DNA of 11,370 bases, taken from Saccoglossus kowalevskii (lineage: Eukaryota > Hemichordata > Enteropneusta > Harrimaniidae). Positions 1-8,731 of this stretch are shown here, one piece after another. The stretch spans positions 87,881 through 99,250 of the forward strand of contig NW_003150775.1 of NCBI RefSeq assembly GCF_000003605.2. The letters run 5' to 3'. The position numbers and the translations under genes are program-made. A model generated the notes under the pieces. The model ran no database searches. It was not told the origin of the DNA and saw only the letters and a program-made list of their open reading frames with translations. How positions within the stretch are numbered: the first letter of the stretch is position 1; each line of letters begins with the position of its first letter.

Positions 1-2340
1 TCAATAAAATGTATTCTTTACCCATAATGCAGTGGGTGATTGGAAAGGTTTGATTGCATGAACAGAAATGAGCAATGCATGTTTTGCGATACAGGCAAGT
101 GCGCATACAAAAAATTGAAACGAACACCTCAGCCAGCTTTTTCACAAACTCTCGTTAGTATTTCAAGTTTGTATTCATCGACTTCAAATTTGCATCTTCA
201 TTGTGCTTCATAATTTCCTTGATGATAGGCAAAATGCTGGTCACAGCAAAAAATTTAATACCCGGACAACCATGTTGTTTTAAAGGAAAAGACAGTAGCA
301 GAAATTTGTTAACAAAACTAATAATTAAGAAACTTTCAAATTTAGCAAGTTTTCATCAAAACATGTAGCGCAAATATGTCCAAAATTGACATAAATTATA
401 AAAATTGGCAGAATATTTTGAAGAAAAAAATTGTGCCGTTTGAAGAATTAATGTGCTGAAGCTCGTGTCTTATTCGCTCAGACAGTGGAAGGAGCCAAGT
501 GTCTTTAGTATTACATTATTTAAAGATGCAATGTGGACTTGAAAATTGTTTTGTTTGATACTGTATTTTGATGACTTCCTTGGGCTATGATTTATCATTA
601 TATGAATACACTTCTTGTAGCGCACGTCTGTATATTCGTTCGATAAAACAATGAACTTTTCTAATACGCGCATGCACGTTGTTTCGGTACCTACAAAACA
701 ATCACTGTACATGCAATATTAGTGGTTTTGATTTTTCATCTAACAAAAATGCAAACAACATTTTTTAGTTCATAATTAATCTATTCCAACTTAGTCTACA
801 ATATGGAATACATGCTTAATCAAGGGGGGAAGGTGTTCCTGGTATACCTCATTTGCATAAGTTGCTACGGTTTATGATGCGTATGAAGAAGTTTTTACAA
901 ATTGTGGTTTAATAATATTTTGGGTTGTAGGAACCAGAAATGGTAACGGGTAAAAATAAAACACAAATTTTTCCTGAACACAGTAATGCAGCTGATTAGA
1001 GGAACAACACTTGAAGTTTCTCAAAAATGTTAGGATGGTGATAAAAAGCTTTTCTGAGTCTTAATTTGGGTGAGTGATCACTCTCCTTAGAATATAAGGT
1101 CTGTATTTTATTTTGTTTTAGAAACTATAATCTGCATCTAATATTTTTTGTTTTACAAAATTATGCTGAAAGTTTTATGCATTATTTATATTTTTTGGTT
1201 ATTTCAAGTTATTTGGTTTCTTTTTTTAAATTATTGATGAAATTTTTTTTTTTAAGTTTGTCTAACGATTCAATTGAAAAAGCATGTAGATCCAGCCAAA
1301 ATGGTGTTTTTTTTTCAGATTTGTTTTTTGCTGACTGTGGTGCAGAACGTTTTACTTGCTGAAGTTTTGTGTTAATCAAATCTATTTTATACGAATAATT
1401 AACACAAAAAGGTTACAATAAATATTGCAGTGCTGTTTTTTTTTGTTTTGTTTTTTTATATTTTGTTCATTATGACACTGTTAGTGCAGCTTTTTCTTAA
1501 AATTTTATTTCTGGGTGAAATGTGCATTAAAGAATAACAATTCTTTTGTGCAGTTTACCCACAATGCACTATTGTATAAAAGCAAATCTGTATAAAAGTA
1601 TTTGCACAGAGGAGTTATCTAAGATGGCTTTGCAATAAGGAACTTGTATAGTTTTAAAATGTACTTGAACCTGTGCAGCATTTTCAAATGGGTCTATCCT
1701 GTGGGAACATGCAACAGCTGATCTTGAAAACATTTTATGAAATTCAAATCAAAACAATATTATTTAAATAGAATGTACAGGATGCGTTTGTACGTGTTGT
1801 AACTTTGTATCCTTAAAAATACAGCATATCCTACTGCCTAATTGTTTTATCTTCATCAAATATGTACAATTAGTTAGTACAGCCTAGAAACAACTTTTGT
1901 TTTATCTTTCTCATCAAATATGTACATTCAGTTTGAAAATATTAATAAGCTGTACTTAAAAGTTATTGTGTTGGATTTTTATCGTCTCTGATATTTACTC
2001 TTTTTCATCAACATAACTAGACTGGTATTTTTTGTGTTGCTTGTTCCTCCTTTTGCCAAAATTAAATACATTGCAACTGCCAATGTATTTTTATTTGTTA
2101 ATATTGCCGTTTCTGTGTATAATAATGATTATTATGATATGGGCTACCTCGTCAAGTATGGCCGATTGTCTTTAATATGTGTTCTATATACATTTTTTTT
2201 CTTGTATGTACTGTGAAAATTGCGAGAAAAAAAAACACAAATATAAAAATAAGATGTCCGACAATGAATGTGTTTGTTTGTGCTTCTTTTCTCCATCAAC
2301 TTTTTTAGCTCTGCTGTTAACTTTGTCAAACAGAGCTTAT
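1..2340. other. AT-rich stretch without a supported gene
   Basis: I see no convincing exon, RNA gene or transposon here. Reading frames are short and interrupted, and their conceptual proteins show no motif I recognise. The stretch carries T-runs (about 1243-1252, 1306-1315 and 1436-1443). A short direct repeat of the form 'ttgttttatctt..catcaaatatgtaca' occurs at 1842-1868 and 1897-1926. A 12-bp palindrome, gagtgatcactc, lies near 1073-1084. It could be intron or intergenic DNA; the sequence does not decide which. Confidence 0.6.
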
Positions 2341-2381
2341 CATATTAGTGATTTTCCGACGTATATTTTCGACTTCTTCTT

Positions 2382-2536
2382 GAAAACTACAAGCCTGATT
2401 GCTTTGATACTTGCTGTATATGTACCTTGGGTAGAGCTCTTAGATTTGCTCATTTCGTGAAAACTGCAAGTTCGATTGCTTTGATATACGTATAAGCACT
2501 ACAGATGGACCTTTCTCAGATTTGTTCATTTCGTTA
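2382..2536 (+). repeat. two-copy 77-bp degenerate tandem repeat
   Basis: Unit 1 starts at 2382 (gaaaactacaagcctgattg) and unit 2 at 2459 (gaaaactgcaagttcgattg). Both continue with 'ctttgata' and end with 'cagatttgttcatttcgt' or a close variant, which gives a 77-bp period. The middle of each unit is diverged. This is dispersed-repeat sequence and I see no coding function. The open frame that crosses it at 2179-2460 is probably a chance by-product of low complexity. Confidence 0.6.
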
Positions 2537-2559
2537 TATCTTCAATTCTCTAATTGAAA

Positions 2560-3425
2560 TGTGCATTGCTAACAGTGGAGTTATCTCAGCCGAGAGGCTG
2601 CTTGTTAGTCTCCGTTCGGACGCACTCTGAAAACAGAGACTTGTTGATTGACGCGAGTGTGTGTGTCCGTTCGTCCAGACCTGTATCTTAGACGTGCCTT
2701 GATGGAATTCATTCAAACTTCATACATATATTATACATATGCACATCAATTTGTTTCTTGATCTGATTGAAGATGGCGGCCATTTTTGTACCTAAAAATC
2801 ATCAAAATCAAGCATTTCTCGACTGTTTACAGATGGATTTTGTTAAAACTTGTTACATACATTGAACATTATGGGACCTTGTTGGCGTCCATTTTTACCC
2901 TGCCCGCACCATCAAAGATGAAAGGGAAAGGTATATTGAGGAACAAATGTTTGTCCGTCGTCGTCGTTAATATTTGTCATTGTGTGCACAATAACTTTAC
3001 TAATTCTATTCCAAACTTTATCAAACTTGGTCACCTTATTCATCAGTATGAAGTCATCCCTGAGTTTGAACAAAAGATGTTCTGTATGAAAATATGCAAA
3101 AATTGAGAAAATCTGATAAAATATTTTGACTGTTTTTATTTGACTGATCACTGGTGATACACATTCAAAGGTCACTGATCTCAGTGGGAATATGGCTTGT
3201 ATGTGTTCAATGAAGCAAATCATTTATCTTGTAATAATATTCTTGGTAATGTATCTCCCAAATTCCATAGGAATACTATACTGGGTTTCAAAACCAACTC
3301 ATGGAGAGATTTTTTGCACAGTCTGATACACATTTGCAAACCTACCAATAAAATCTTTACAGAAAACAAGATGTCAGAAAATCAATATAAGCACTCCTAT
3401 GAACTGGGTGCCAAACTTTGATCAA
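2560..3425. repeat. dispersed repeat-like sequence of molluscan style
   Basis: This stretch contains 'gtccgttcgtccagacctgtatc', 'attcattcaaacttcatac', 'gaagatggcggccattttt' (2769-2787), 'tttgtccgtcgtcgtcg' near 2950, and 'atcaaacttggtcac' near 3020. Phrases of this type recur in bivalve and gastropod intergenic repeats; that is background knowledge and was not searched here. The 2771-2787 piece shares its 'ggcggccattttt' core with the array at 4251-4720. Overlapping short frames on both strands (for example 2786-3106 plus and 2912-3223 minus) have no recognisable domain and look spurious. Confidence 0.4.
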
Positions 3426-4250
3426 GATCTGAAGTTAAAAGAAAATCTGTTTAGTTCAAAGTTATCGAATCAAAAACAATACATAAAAATACATAAAAAG
3501 CAAAATGTTGCATCCACATTTTGATAAAAAAATTGTACTAAAATATATGTATTCTGTATTTGACAAACAGTTCATTCGACAAAGGAAAATTCACAGGAAT
3601 TTGTTTCAGCTATTAGAACAGAATGATAGAGCTTTTATAATACTAATTTAAAAACGCACTTCGAAAACAGATTGCAGTGTTTGAAGATGTAGATTCACAC
3701 GAGCAACAGTACTGTTGTCTTCTCCTTCCACTGGACACCAACTAACTATTTAAGTTGATTTGTATACAAAGCAGAGCTTGCAACATGATAGCTATTCATA
3801 GAGGGTGTTTTTTTTTTTACTTTTCATATAATAAAGTAGTCACACAATGAGGCAGTTCATATTTGTCTCAGTGAATCATTAATTTTTGACAGACACCTGT
3901 ACAAAATACTTGGACTAAAGCCAGCTAAAATGTTCTGTTATCTTGCATGTTTTATGAATCTATTCACATCTAAATGCAGCACTTTTTTTTTGCAATGAGA
4001 CATTTGTTTTTATACTAAAATATCTGAATAACTTTGAATAAAGCTATAAAATTATGTCCCTTAAAATAATTAAACAAATAAGGCACCAATGTTTTTATAG
4101 GATATTTACATCTATCATTTGGTAGACTGATTCCCCACTGTTGGTTCAACCCCAAAACTGGTTTGTATTCAAAATTAATTATGACAATGCATATTTATAT
4201 TGACACAAACTATGATAAAGGGAATTATATTATATAACAAAGGGCAAGGT
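3426..4250. other. no gene seen
   Basis: This is AT-rich sequence with many stops in all frames and T-runs near 3809 and 3983. The only structure I noted is a perfect 14-bp palindrome, caacagtactgttg, at 3704-3717. I see no repeat unit, RNA gene or exon signal. Confidence 0.55.
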
Positions 4251-4720
4251 CACCAGAGTTCAACTATGTTGTTTTAATGACTGTGTTTCTAGTGCCATAT
4301 TTCTGACATGCCTTGACTGATTATGTTGAAATTTTAAATATTCATTATATACATCATCTCATAGATACAGATATATTGGTTTGACAATCCAATCCAAAAT
4401 CCTGAATGGTGGCCATTTTTTTGTGCTAAAAAAATTGGGCATTTTGGAACTGGGTCTTGGTCATTAATGGTTGGATTTTATTCAAACTTGCATGTCATTT
4501 TGTTTTTCAGATAGGATTCAAAATGGCTAACTGGCGGCCATTTGTTTTAATGAATGCGTTTTCTAATAGTATATCTCTGACATGCTTCGACTTATGTTCA
4601 AATTTTATATATTCATTATACATCATGTCATAGATATACAGATGTATTGGTTTGACAATCCGATTTAAAATGGCCAACCGATAGCCATTTTGTTTTAATT
4701 AATGCTGTTCCAGGGCAATA
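4251..4720 (+). repeat. three-copy degenerate tandem repeat, units about 125-147 bp
   Basis: Each unit ends in a version of 'aaaatggc(c/t)aac..gcggccattttgtttta', at about 4396, 4520 and 4667. The first and third units also share 'tctgacatgc' (4302 and 4576), an 'attcattata..catcat.tcatagatac.agat' stretch, and 'attggtttgacaatcc'. The middle unit keeps mainly the 3' half and 'ttattcaaacttgcatg'. A fourth relative of the ending occurs at 2769-2787. The degree of divergence suggests an old array. No coding potential is visible. Confidence 0.65.
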
Positions 4721-4904
4721 CCTCTTATTAAAGTATTAACGGTAGTACTATATATATTACTATAAATAAAACTATGTAACCTAGATTTGATAACCAACTG
4801 GGACTGTGCCATGCATAGCTTGTTTTATCTGTCTCTATATCATTAATAATAAAACAAATTTTAAAGCATCATCTTGTAACATGAACTATTCTCACATGGT
4901 TTAG

Positions 4905-5184
4905 TCTTCAAACTTCAAGCGTCTTTGCCATCAAGTCATCGAACCCAGGTAATGTAGATTGTGACCTAGCTGGCACAACACTGCCGATCATTTCTGTGTG
5001 CAAGAAGAACAACAATTTGCTCTGTTTCAAAGCTTTTGCTTAAAAGGCATTTGGTCAGCCACTACCCCGGGACAAACATGTTGCCCTTCCAGTCAATATG
5101 CCCCCAGTGATGCCAACACCAACTGAAATTGCCGGATACTCGTATCCACCACCAGTGATACATATGCTGAACAGACTACTGTAA
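4905..5184 (+). CDS. candidate 3' coding exons of an unrecognised proline-rich protein
   Basis: The stretch 5047-5181 is open for 45 codons and ends at TAA 5182-5184. It reads AFGQPLPRDK at its start and contains VNMPPVMPTPTEIAGYSYPP, a Pro/Thr-rich tail that looks protein-like rather than random. An acceptor-like 'tttgcttaaaag' sits just before 5047, and an in-frame TAA at 5041-5043 means the exon cannot simply extend upstream. A donor-like cccag|gtaatg at 4948/4949 would give a 98-bp GT-AG intron (4949-5046). The upstream piece 4905-4948, after 'ggtttag', joins in phase and reads FKLQASLPSSHRTQ. Earlier exons would lie further left, but I could not find any. I do not recognise the protein. 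It may instead be a non-functional remnant. The splice model is inferred. Confidence 0.33.
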
Positions 5185-5315
5185 ATTATTCGAAATAATT
5201 TTCACTGATTTTTGATGAGTTGAATGTAAAATAAGTTAATTGGATGGATTTTTGCCTTGCCAGTAATGTAGTGTAAACAAAGTGGAAGTTATAGTAAGGG
5301 GAAGATTTTGGTGTC

Positions 5316-5750
5316 GTTGTTGGCGTGACTTGTGGGTGCAATAATTCAAGTAATTTTTACACGATCAGTTTCAAATTTATATATGTTATAAACAAACATG
5401 CAAAGATGGCCAAGTTTGATGTTGGTGCATTTTGGTTGCATAATTAATGAGAGATGGCTACTGATTGTTTTCGCTTGTGGGCGTGATAACTCGCGTAATT
5501 CTTACATGATCGATTACAAATTCATATATGGTATAAACAAACATGCAACAATGGCCAAGTTTGACGTTGGTGCATTTTGCTTGCATAATTAATGCGAGAC
5601 AGCTACTGATTGGTTATCTCTTGTATGCGCGATAACTCAAGTAATTTTTACTCAATCGGTTTCAAATTTATATGTTATAAACAAAGGTATAAGGATAACC
5701 AAGTTCATTATTGGTGTACTTTACATGCATAATAATGAGACATGGAGTAA
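5316..5750 (+). repeat. three-copy 145-bp tandem repeat
   Basis: The anchor 'tataaacaaa' recurs around 5388, 5533 and 5677, and 'ttgcataatt' or its equivalent at 5436, 5581 and about 5725. This gives periods of 145 and 144 bp. Each unit reads roughly: 'gggcgtgataactc.agtaatttttac', then 'gatcagtttcaaatttatat', then 'atggccaagtttgatgttgg', then 'tgcataattaatgagagatgg'. Copies 1 and 2 are the closest and copy 3 is more diverged. An open frame spanning copies 1-2 (5398-5592) repeats itself because the DNA does; I do not treat it as a gene. Confidence 0.8.
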
Positions 5751-6180
5751 TTATTTTTTCAGTTAAATCGTAATTGTTGTGAAAGCATTTTTTAGTTAAA
5801 GAAAAGTAATTTTAATGTTTTGAAATTCAACCCTACTAATCTGTATCACGATTTAACGAGAAAATCCATGGTGTAATAGTTGTTTTGAAATCCTTTGGAA
5901 TTTTCCATTGTTTTCCATTGTTATTACGTATACATTTCATCTTATTGGAACCAGTGCCATCTTAAGTTCATTATAGAAAAATGCCTTTGTTTTTACTCTA
6001 GTTAATATTTGACATTTGTGTGAAGTCACTGTATGGTAATTAGATCTGTTCAAAGTTTATTTTCAAACACAGTTATCAACAACTGCTTGACAGTTTAACT
6101 GTGAGCTTGGTACTGTCGTCAGTACAAACACAATTCTTTTAGTTTACTTAGTTTGTTAAACATTATAGGATGATATTCTA
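5751..6180. other. no gene seen
   Basis: AT-rich sequence without exon signals or a long repeat. A small local duplication 'ttttccattgttttccattg' lies near 5900-5920. I see nothing else. Confidence 0.5.
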
Positions 6181-6245
6181 CTGTAAGCAGTTGTACTCAG
6201 TACTACCGTAGGGTAGTCCTCATTGTTCAGTGAGCTATGAACTGA

Positions 6246-6440
6246 GTGCAATAAGTTTTGTAAAGTTGCTACTGTACATGTACAATAGGATATATCCTAG
6301 AATTCACATATAATAATTATACTATAAGTTGTTATAAAGCATATTCAGTATTCTTCAGTGCAATAAGTTTTGAAAAGTTATTACTGTACAATCAGTTTAA
6401 GTCACATACGATAATTATATGATAAGTTGGCATATAAACC
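6246..6440 (+). repeat. duplicated ~112-bp block upstream of the USP-like ORF
   Basis: 'gtgcaataagttttg' begins both at 6246 and at 6358, a 112-bp offset. The following '..aaagtt..tactgtaca', 'cacata.aataattata' and 'ataagttg..ataaa' recur in the same order. Copy 1 carries extra sequence absent from copy 2, consisting of two back-to-back palindromes: tgtacatgtaca at 6273-6284 and taggatatatccta at 6286-6299. A 'ggtagt..t..ttgtt.a.tgagc' block also occurs before copy 1 (about 6210-6235) and after copy 2 (about 6444-6472). This layout resembles a duplicated promoter or the upstream region of a mobile element. Confidence 0.6.
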
Positions 6441-6480
6441 GGGGGGTAGTAGTTGTTATTGTTTATTGAGCAGTATTTGC
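6433..6480 (+). promoter_or_regulatory. possible TATA-box promoter for the USP-like ORF
   Basis: TATAAA at 6433-6438 is followed by a G-rich 'ccggggggtag' and a T-rich stretch. It lies 126 bases before the first ATG of the decayed ORF at 6564, which leaves room for a start site near 6465 and a short leader. The weaker 'ttataaag' in the first copy of the duplicated block (about 6332-6339) is its counterpart. A TATA box is easily found by chance in AT-rich DNA, so this is only a suggestion. Confidence 0.25.
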
Positions 6481-6563
6481 TAATTTCCAGACTATTAAGC
6501 AACATGTAACTTTGCACAATTATATAAGTGTCAATCTAATATTATTATTACCCGGTATTTAGA

Positions 6564-7504
6564 ATGCCTCGACTTAAGAAAAAGAGTTTTAGAATAAAAC
6601 GTGAACAAAATCGTAAATACATGCTGAAATAAGAGCATGCGAGTCACAGCCTCAACAGTACAGTAAACAAAAAAACCTTGAAGAAATAGTGAAATATTTC
6701 CCCAGTCAGCTAATCATGTAGAATGTTGTTACCCATGAATTTTATGGACCAAATAATGCACAAACTTAACAGACTAACAAATCAAAAAGAAATATCTACA
6801 AATGTAATGCAATTACCAAATCAGTTTCACCTGTATCAAAAGAATATTGTGAGTACTTATTGGATAGATGTTATAAATGGACTCCCTTGTGCTGGGTTAC
6901 AAAACCTTTGACATGTTATCAAAATGTTACAAGTATTAGCATTCGCAAGCTACATTCATACCAAATCAAAAACCCATCAATGGCAAAAAAATAAAACACT
7001 GTCTTGTTTGTCATGTGAACGAGAATCATTTATAATCCACATGTATTTGGGTATCAACAGTTTTAATAGTGCAGCATGGTTACAGAAGTACATTGAAAGT
7101 ACTGAACTATTTGATTCTGTTATGGAAATTGATGCCCATGAGTTTCTTGTTATTATATTTGATATATTAGAACAATAAGACTTAAACAGTAATAATATGC
7201 CAGTACATACTTTACAAAGTATATTTATGGGTATCTATAATAACACGTATAAATCAAAACATGTGCATATCAGAATGCCAGACTGTTTACTGTTTTACAA
7301 CTTTCTATCACATATCCTAGTAATAGTGAACTATTTCCTATTTCACATTACCTTAATGATTATTTTAGCTATTCTGGAGTAAAATAAAATCAACAAAATC
7401 GATGGAAGCAGAACATCACAAAATCAGCTCCCCCTCCCCAATACCTTCGCGTGATAATAAGAAATGAAAATTATGTTATAAAATTCACTATTTCAAGAAT
7501 TTAG
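6564..7504 (+). pseudogene. decayed ubiquitin-specific protease (USP/UCH-type) ORF
   Basis: One reading frame from ATG 6564 carries the recognisable pieces, broken by stops. It opens with a basic N-terminus (MPRLKKKSFRIKREQNRKYM) that stops at codon 23, followed by a linker with four more in-frame stops before 6723. Next comes 'GLPCAGLQNL' (6879-6908), which matches the start of the USP Cys box (GLxNLGNTCY in the family). The Cys-box codons ACA TGT TAT follow at 6911-6919 in another frame, and the first frame resumes at 'MLQVLAFASYIH'. 'MEIDAHEFL' (7122-7148) matches the USP QQDAHEF motif. After a stop at 7176-7178 the frame gives 'IFMGIYNNTYKSKH', like the USP region that normally carries a zinc-binding CxxC; here the Cys residues are missing. 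Weak candidates for the later 'P..L.V.I.RF' block lie at 7436-7501 in another frame. I do not see the His box (GHY). An active enzyme would remove ubiquitin from proteins; this copy cannot make one. The basic start could mark a transposon-borne ORF, which is speculative. Confidence 0.6.
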
Positions 7505-7744
7505 CCAATTCTTGGTCTCAACTTAACCAGTTGTGTCAACTATTCTCTTGAATTGTTCCATTAGCAGAAAATAAACTATTATCATACAATATGATGGTAT
7601 TGGTCTGCCAAACCTTTCTCAGTAGAACACAGTGTTGGCATATCATGCTGCACCTGGATGGGAGTCTGGATCCTCGACATCCATTACAACAGAGTTAGAC
7701 ACGCAGTTGGAATACTAAAAACTATGTTGGAGTATTTTATATAT
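7505..7744. other. short unassigned stretch between USP remnant and LINE
   Basis: I see no open frame with recognisable content. The part from 7620 to 7700 ('ctgcacctggatgggagtctgg') is less AT-rich than its surroundings. It could be the eroded C-terminal end of the USP-like ORF or unrelated DNA, but I could not match it to the USP His box. Confidence 0.35.
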
Positions 7745-8503
7745 TTTTTATTTACGCCTATCGCCCCTCCTGGGACATAGGCCGTCATCCAGGTTCCTCC
7801 AGGCAGAGCGATCCTGAGTCAGCGTCTCCAGTTTTTTCCATGTGCGGCCCATCTTCTTAACATCTGCCTCCATGTCTCTGCGCCATGAGTTACGAGGCCT
7901 TCCCCTCTTCTTTTTTCCTTGAGGATTCCAAGTCAATGCCTGTCTAGTAATATTAGGCATTGGTTTCCGTAGGGTGTGGCCAATCCACCGCCATCGTCTC
8001 TGCAAGAGCTCTGCCTCCATGGGTTGCTGATGAGCAATCTCCCACAAGTCTTGGTTACTAATTACCTCAGGCCAGAAAATTCTGAGGATACGCCTAAGAC
8101 GAGTATTGATGAAGGTCTGTACATGTATTTTCCTAATAATGGCAACAGTAGTACTCCATGTTTCTGCACCATATAGGAGGACCGGCTTGACAACTGTGTT
8201 GAAGATGCGTATTTTAATGTTTCTTGGTGGTTTTGTAGATCGCCATATGTTATTTAGATGATGGAATGCTCTCCTTGCTTTCCCTATCCTTATTCTTACA
8301 TCTGCATCTGTCCCACCTTGTTTATCCACGTTACTTCCCAGATATGTAAAGCTTTCAACCTCTTCCAGTGATTTATCTTCCAACCTGATGGCAGATTGAT
8401 TTGAGGAATTGATTCTTAAAATCTTGCTCTTGCAAGATGTTGGAGTAAAGGCGGTAAAATCTATCTTGAAGGTCAGGTAGAGATCATGTAGGTCCCACAT
8501 CGG
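7745..8503 (-). mobile_element. 5'-truncated non-LTR retrotransposon (LINE) copy
   Basis: The only recognisable part is the C-terminal part of the ORF2-type polyprotein on the minus strand. The upstream flank (above 8503) does not continue the RT palm: the expected YADD region is absent. 5' truncation is the usual outcome of target-primed reverse transcription. The 3' end, after the TAA at 7748-7750, is an AT-rich 'aaaaatatataaaatac'. I did not find a clear target-site duplication, so both edges are approximate. Confidence 0.7.
7748..8500 (-). CDS. reverse transcriptase C-terminal fragment of a LINE (250 aa)
   Basis: The uninterrupted frame matches the region after the palm of many animal 'endonuclease-reverse transcriptase' LINE proteins. 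Visible landmarks are FTYLGS at residues 51-56, the thumb-like stretch DADVRIRIGKARRAF at 65-79, LLYGAETW at 108-115, RRWRWIGHTLRKP at 168-180, the very basic KKKRGRPRNSWRRDME at 196-211, and a closing GLCPRRGDRR at 240-249. The full protein would also carry an AP-type endonuclease and the RT palm with its YADD motif; both are missing. The ATG is therefore an internal methionine or arises at the truncation edge, and residues 1-25 match the family poorly. The lack of stops or frameshifts over 250 codons suggests a fairly recent insertion. The clade (RTE-like or another) cannot be assigned from this part alone. Confidence 0.8.
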   Translation of the reverse strand: MWDLHDLYLTFKIDFTAFTPTSCKSKILRINSSNQSAIRLEDKSLEEVESFTYLGSNVDKQGGTDADVRIRIGKARRAFHHLNNIWRSTKPPRNIKIRIFNTVVKPVLLYGAETWSTTVAIIRKIHVQTFINTRLRRILRIFWPEVISNQDLWEIAHQQPMEAELLQRRWRWIGHTLRKPMPNITRQALTWNPQGKKKRGRPRNSWRRDMEADVKKMGRTWKKLETLTQDRSAWRNLDDGLCPRRGDRRK

Positions 8504-8731
8504 CCAATGACAAGTCCCACCCTGGCACTGCTAGTGAGCTGTTTCAATTGGATGGTTGGTTACAGTTTGCTCTATCAGTGTCAAATTCTGTTATGAAACG
8601 TACTCTTTCTCAGGGTTCATGGATGAATCTACATATCTGTGTAAAATCTTTTCCTCTTTAAAGACCGAGCTAATTTTGTCCACGCACCACATGTTAGCAG
8701 ATCAATCATGAAATTATTATCAAGTGATCAA
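8504..8731. other. no gene seen
   Basis: The flank on the 5' side of the LINE. I find no open frame of note, no repeat and no RNA gene. Confidence 0.45.

Noticed and set aside
470-712. 80-codon minus-strand frame
   Set aside because: No recognisable domain, no splice or promoter context, and the length is unremarkable for 11 kb of sequence read in six frames.
1177-1362. 61-codon plus-strand frame rich in Phe and Leu, membrane-like
   Set aside because: The hydrophobicity comes from T-runs in the DNA (TTT codons); there is no other sign of coding.
2034-2216. Hydrophobic 60-codon plus-strand frame
   Set aside because: AT-rich composition again yields Phe/Tyr/Ile codons, and nothing else supports a gene.
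2912-3223. 103-codon minus-strand frame overlapping a 106-codon plus-strand frame
   Set aside because: Both frames lie in repeat-like DNA, have no motif, and overlap each other on opposite strands.
4138-4155. 'ttggttcaacccc' resembling a tRNA/SINE B box
   Set aside because: No A box at a suitable distance and no cloverleaf could be folded around it.
4935-4952. Minus-strand 'gggttcgatgac' resembling a B box
   Set aside because: The nearest A-box-like word is over 100 bases away and no tRNA fold is visible.
5316-5750. The 145-bp array as a possible CRISPR array
   Set aside because: Units are long, contiguous and diverged, without unique spacers between short identical repeats; the context is eukaryotic.
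7976-8176. 66-codon plus-strand frame inside the LINE
   Set aside because: It is the shadow of the intact minus-strand reverse transcriptase frame.
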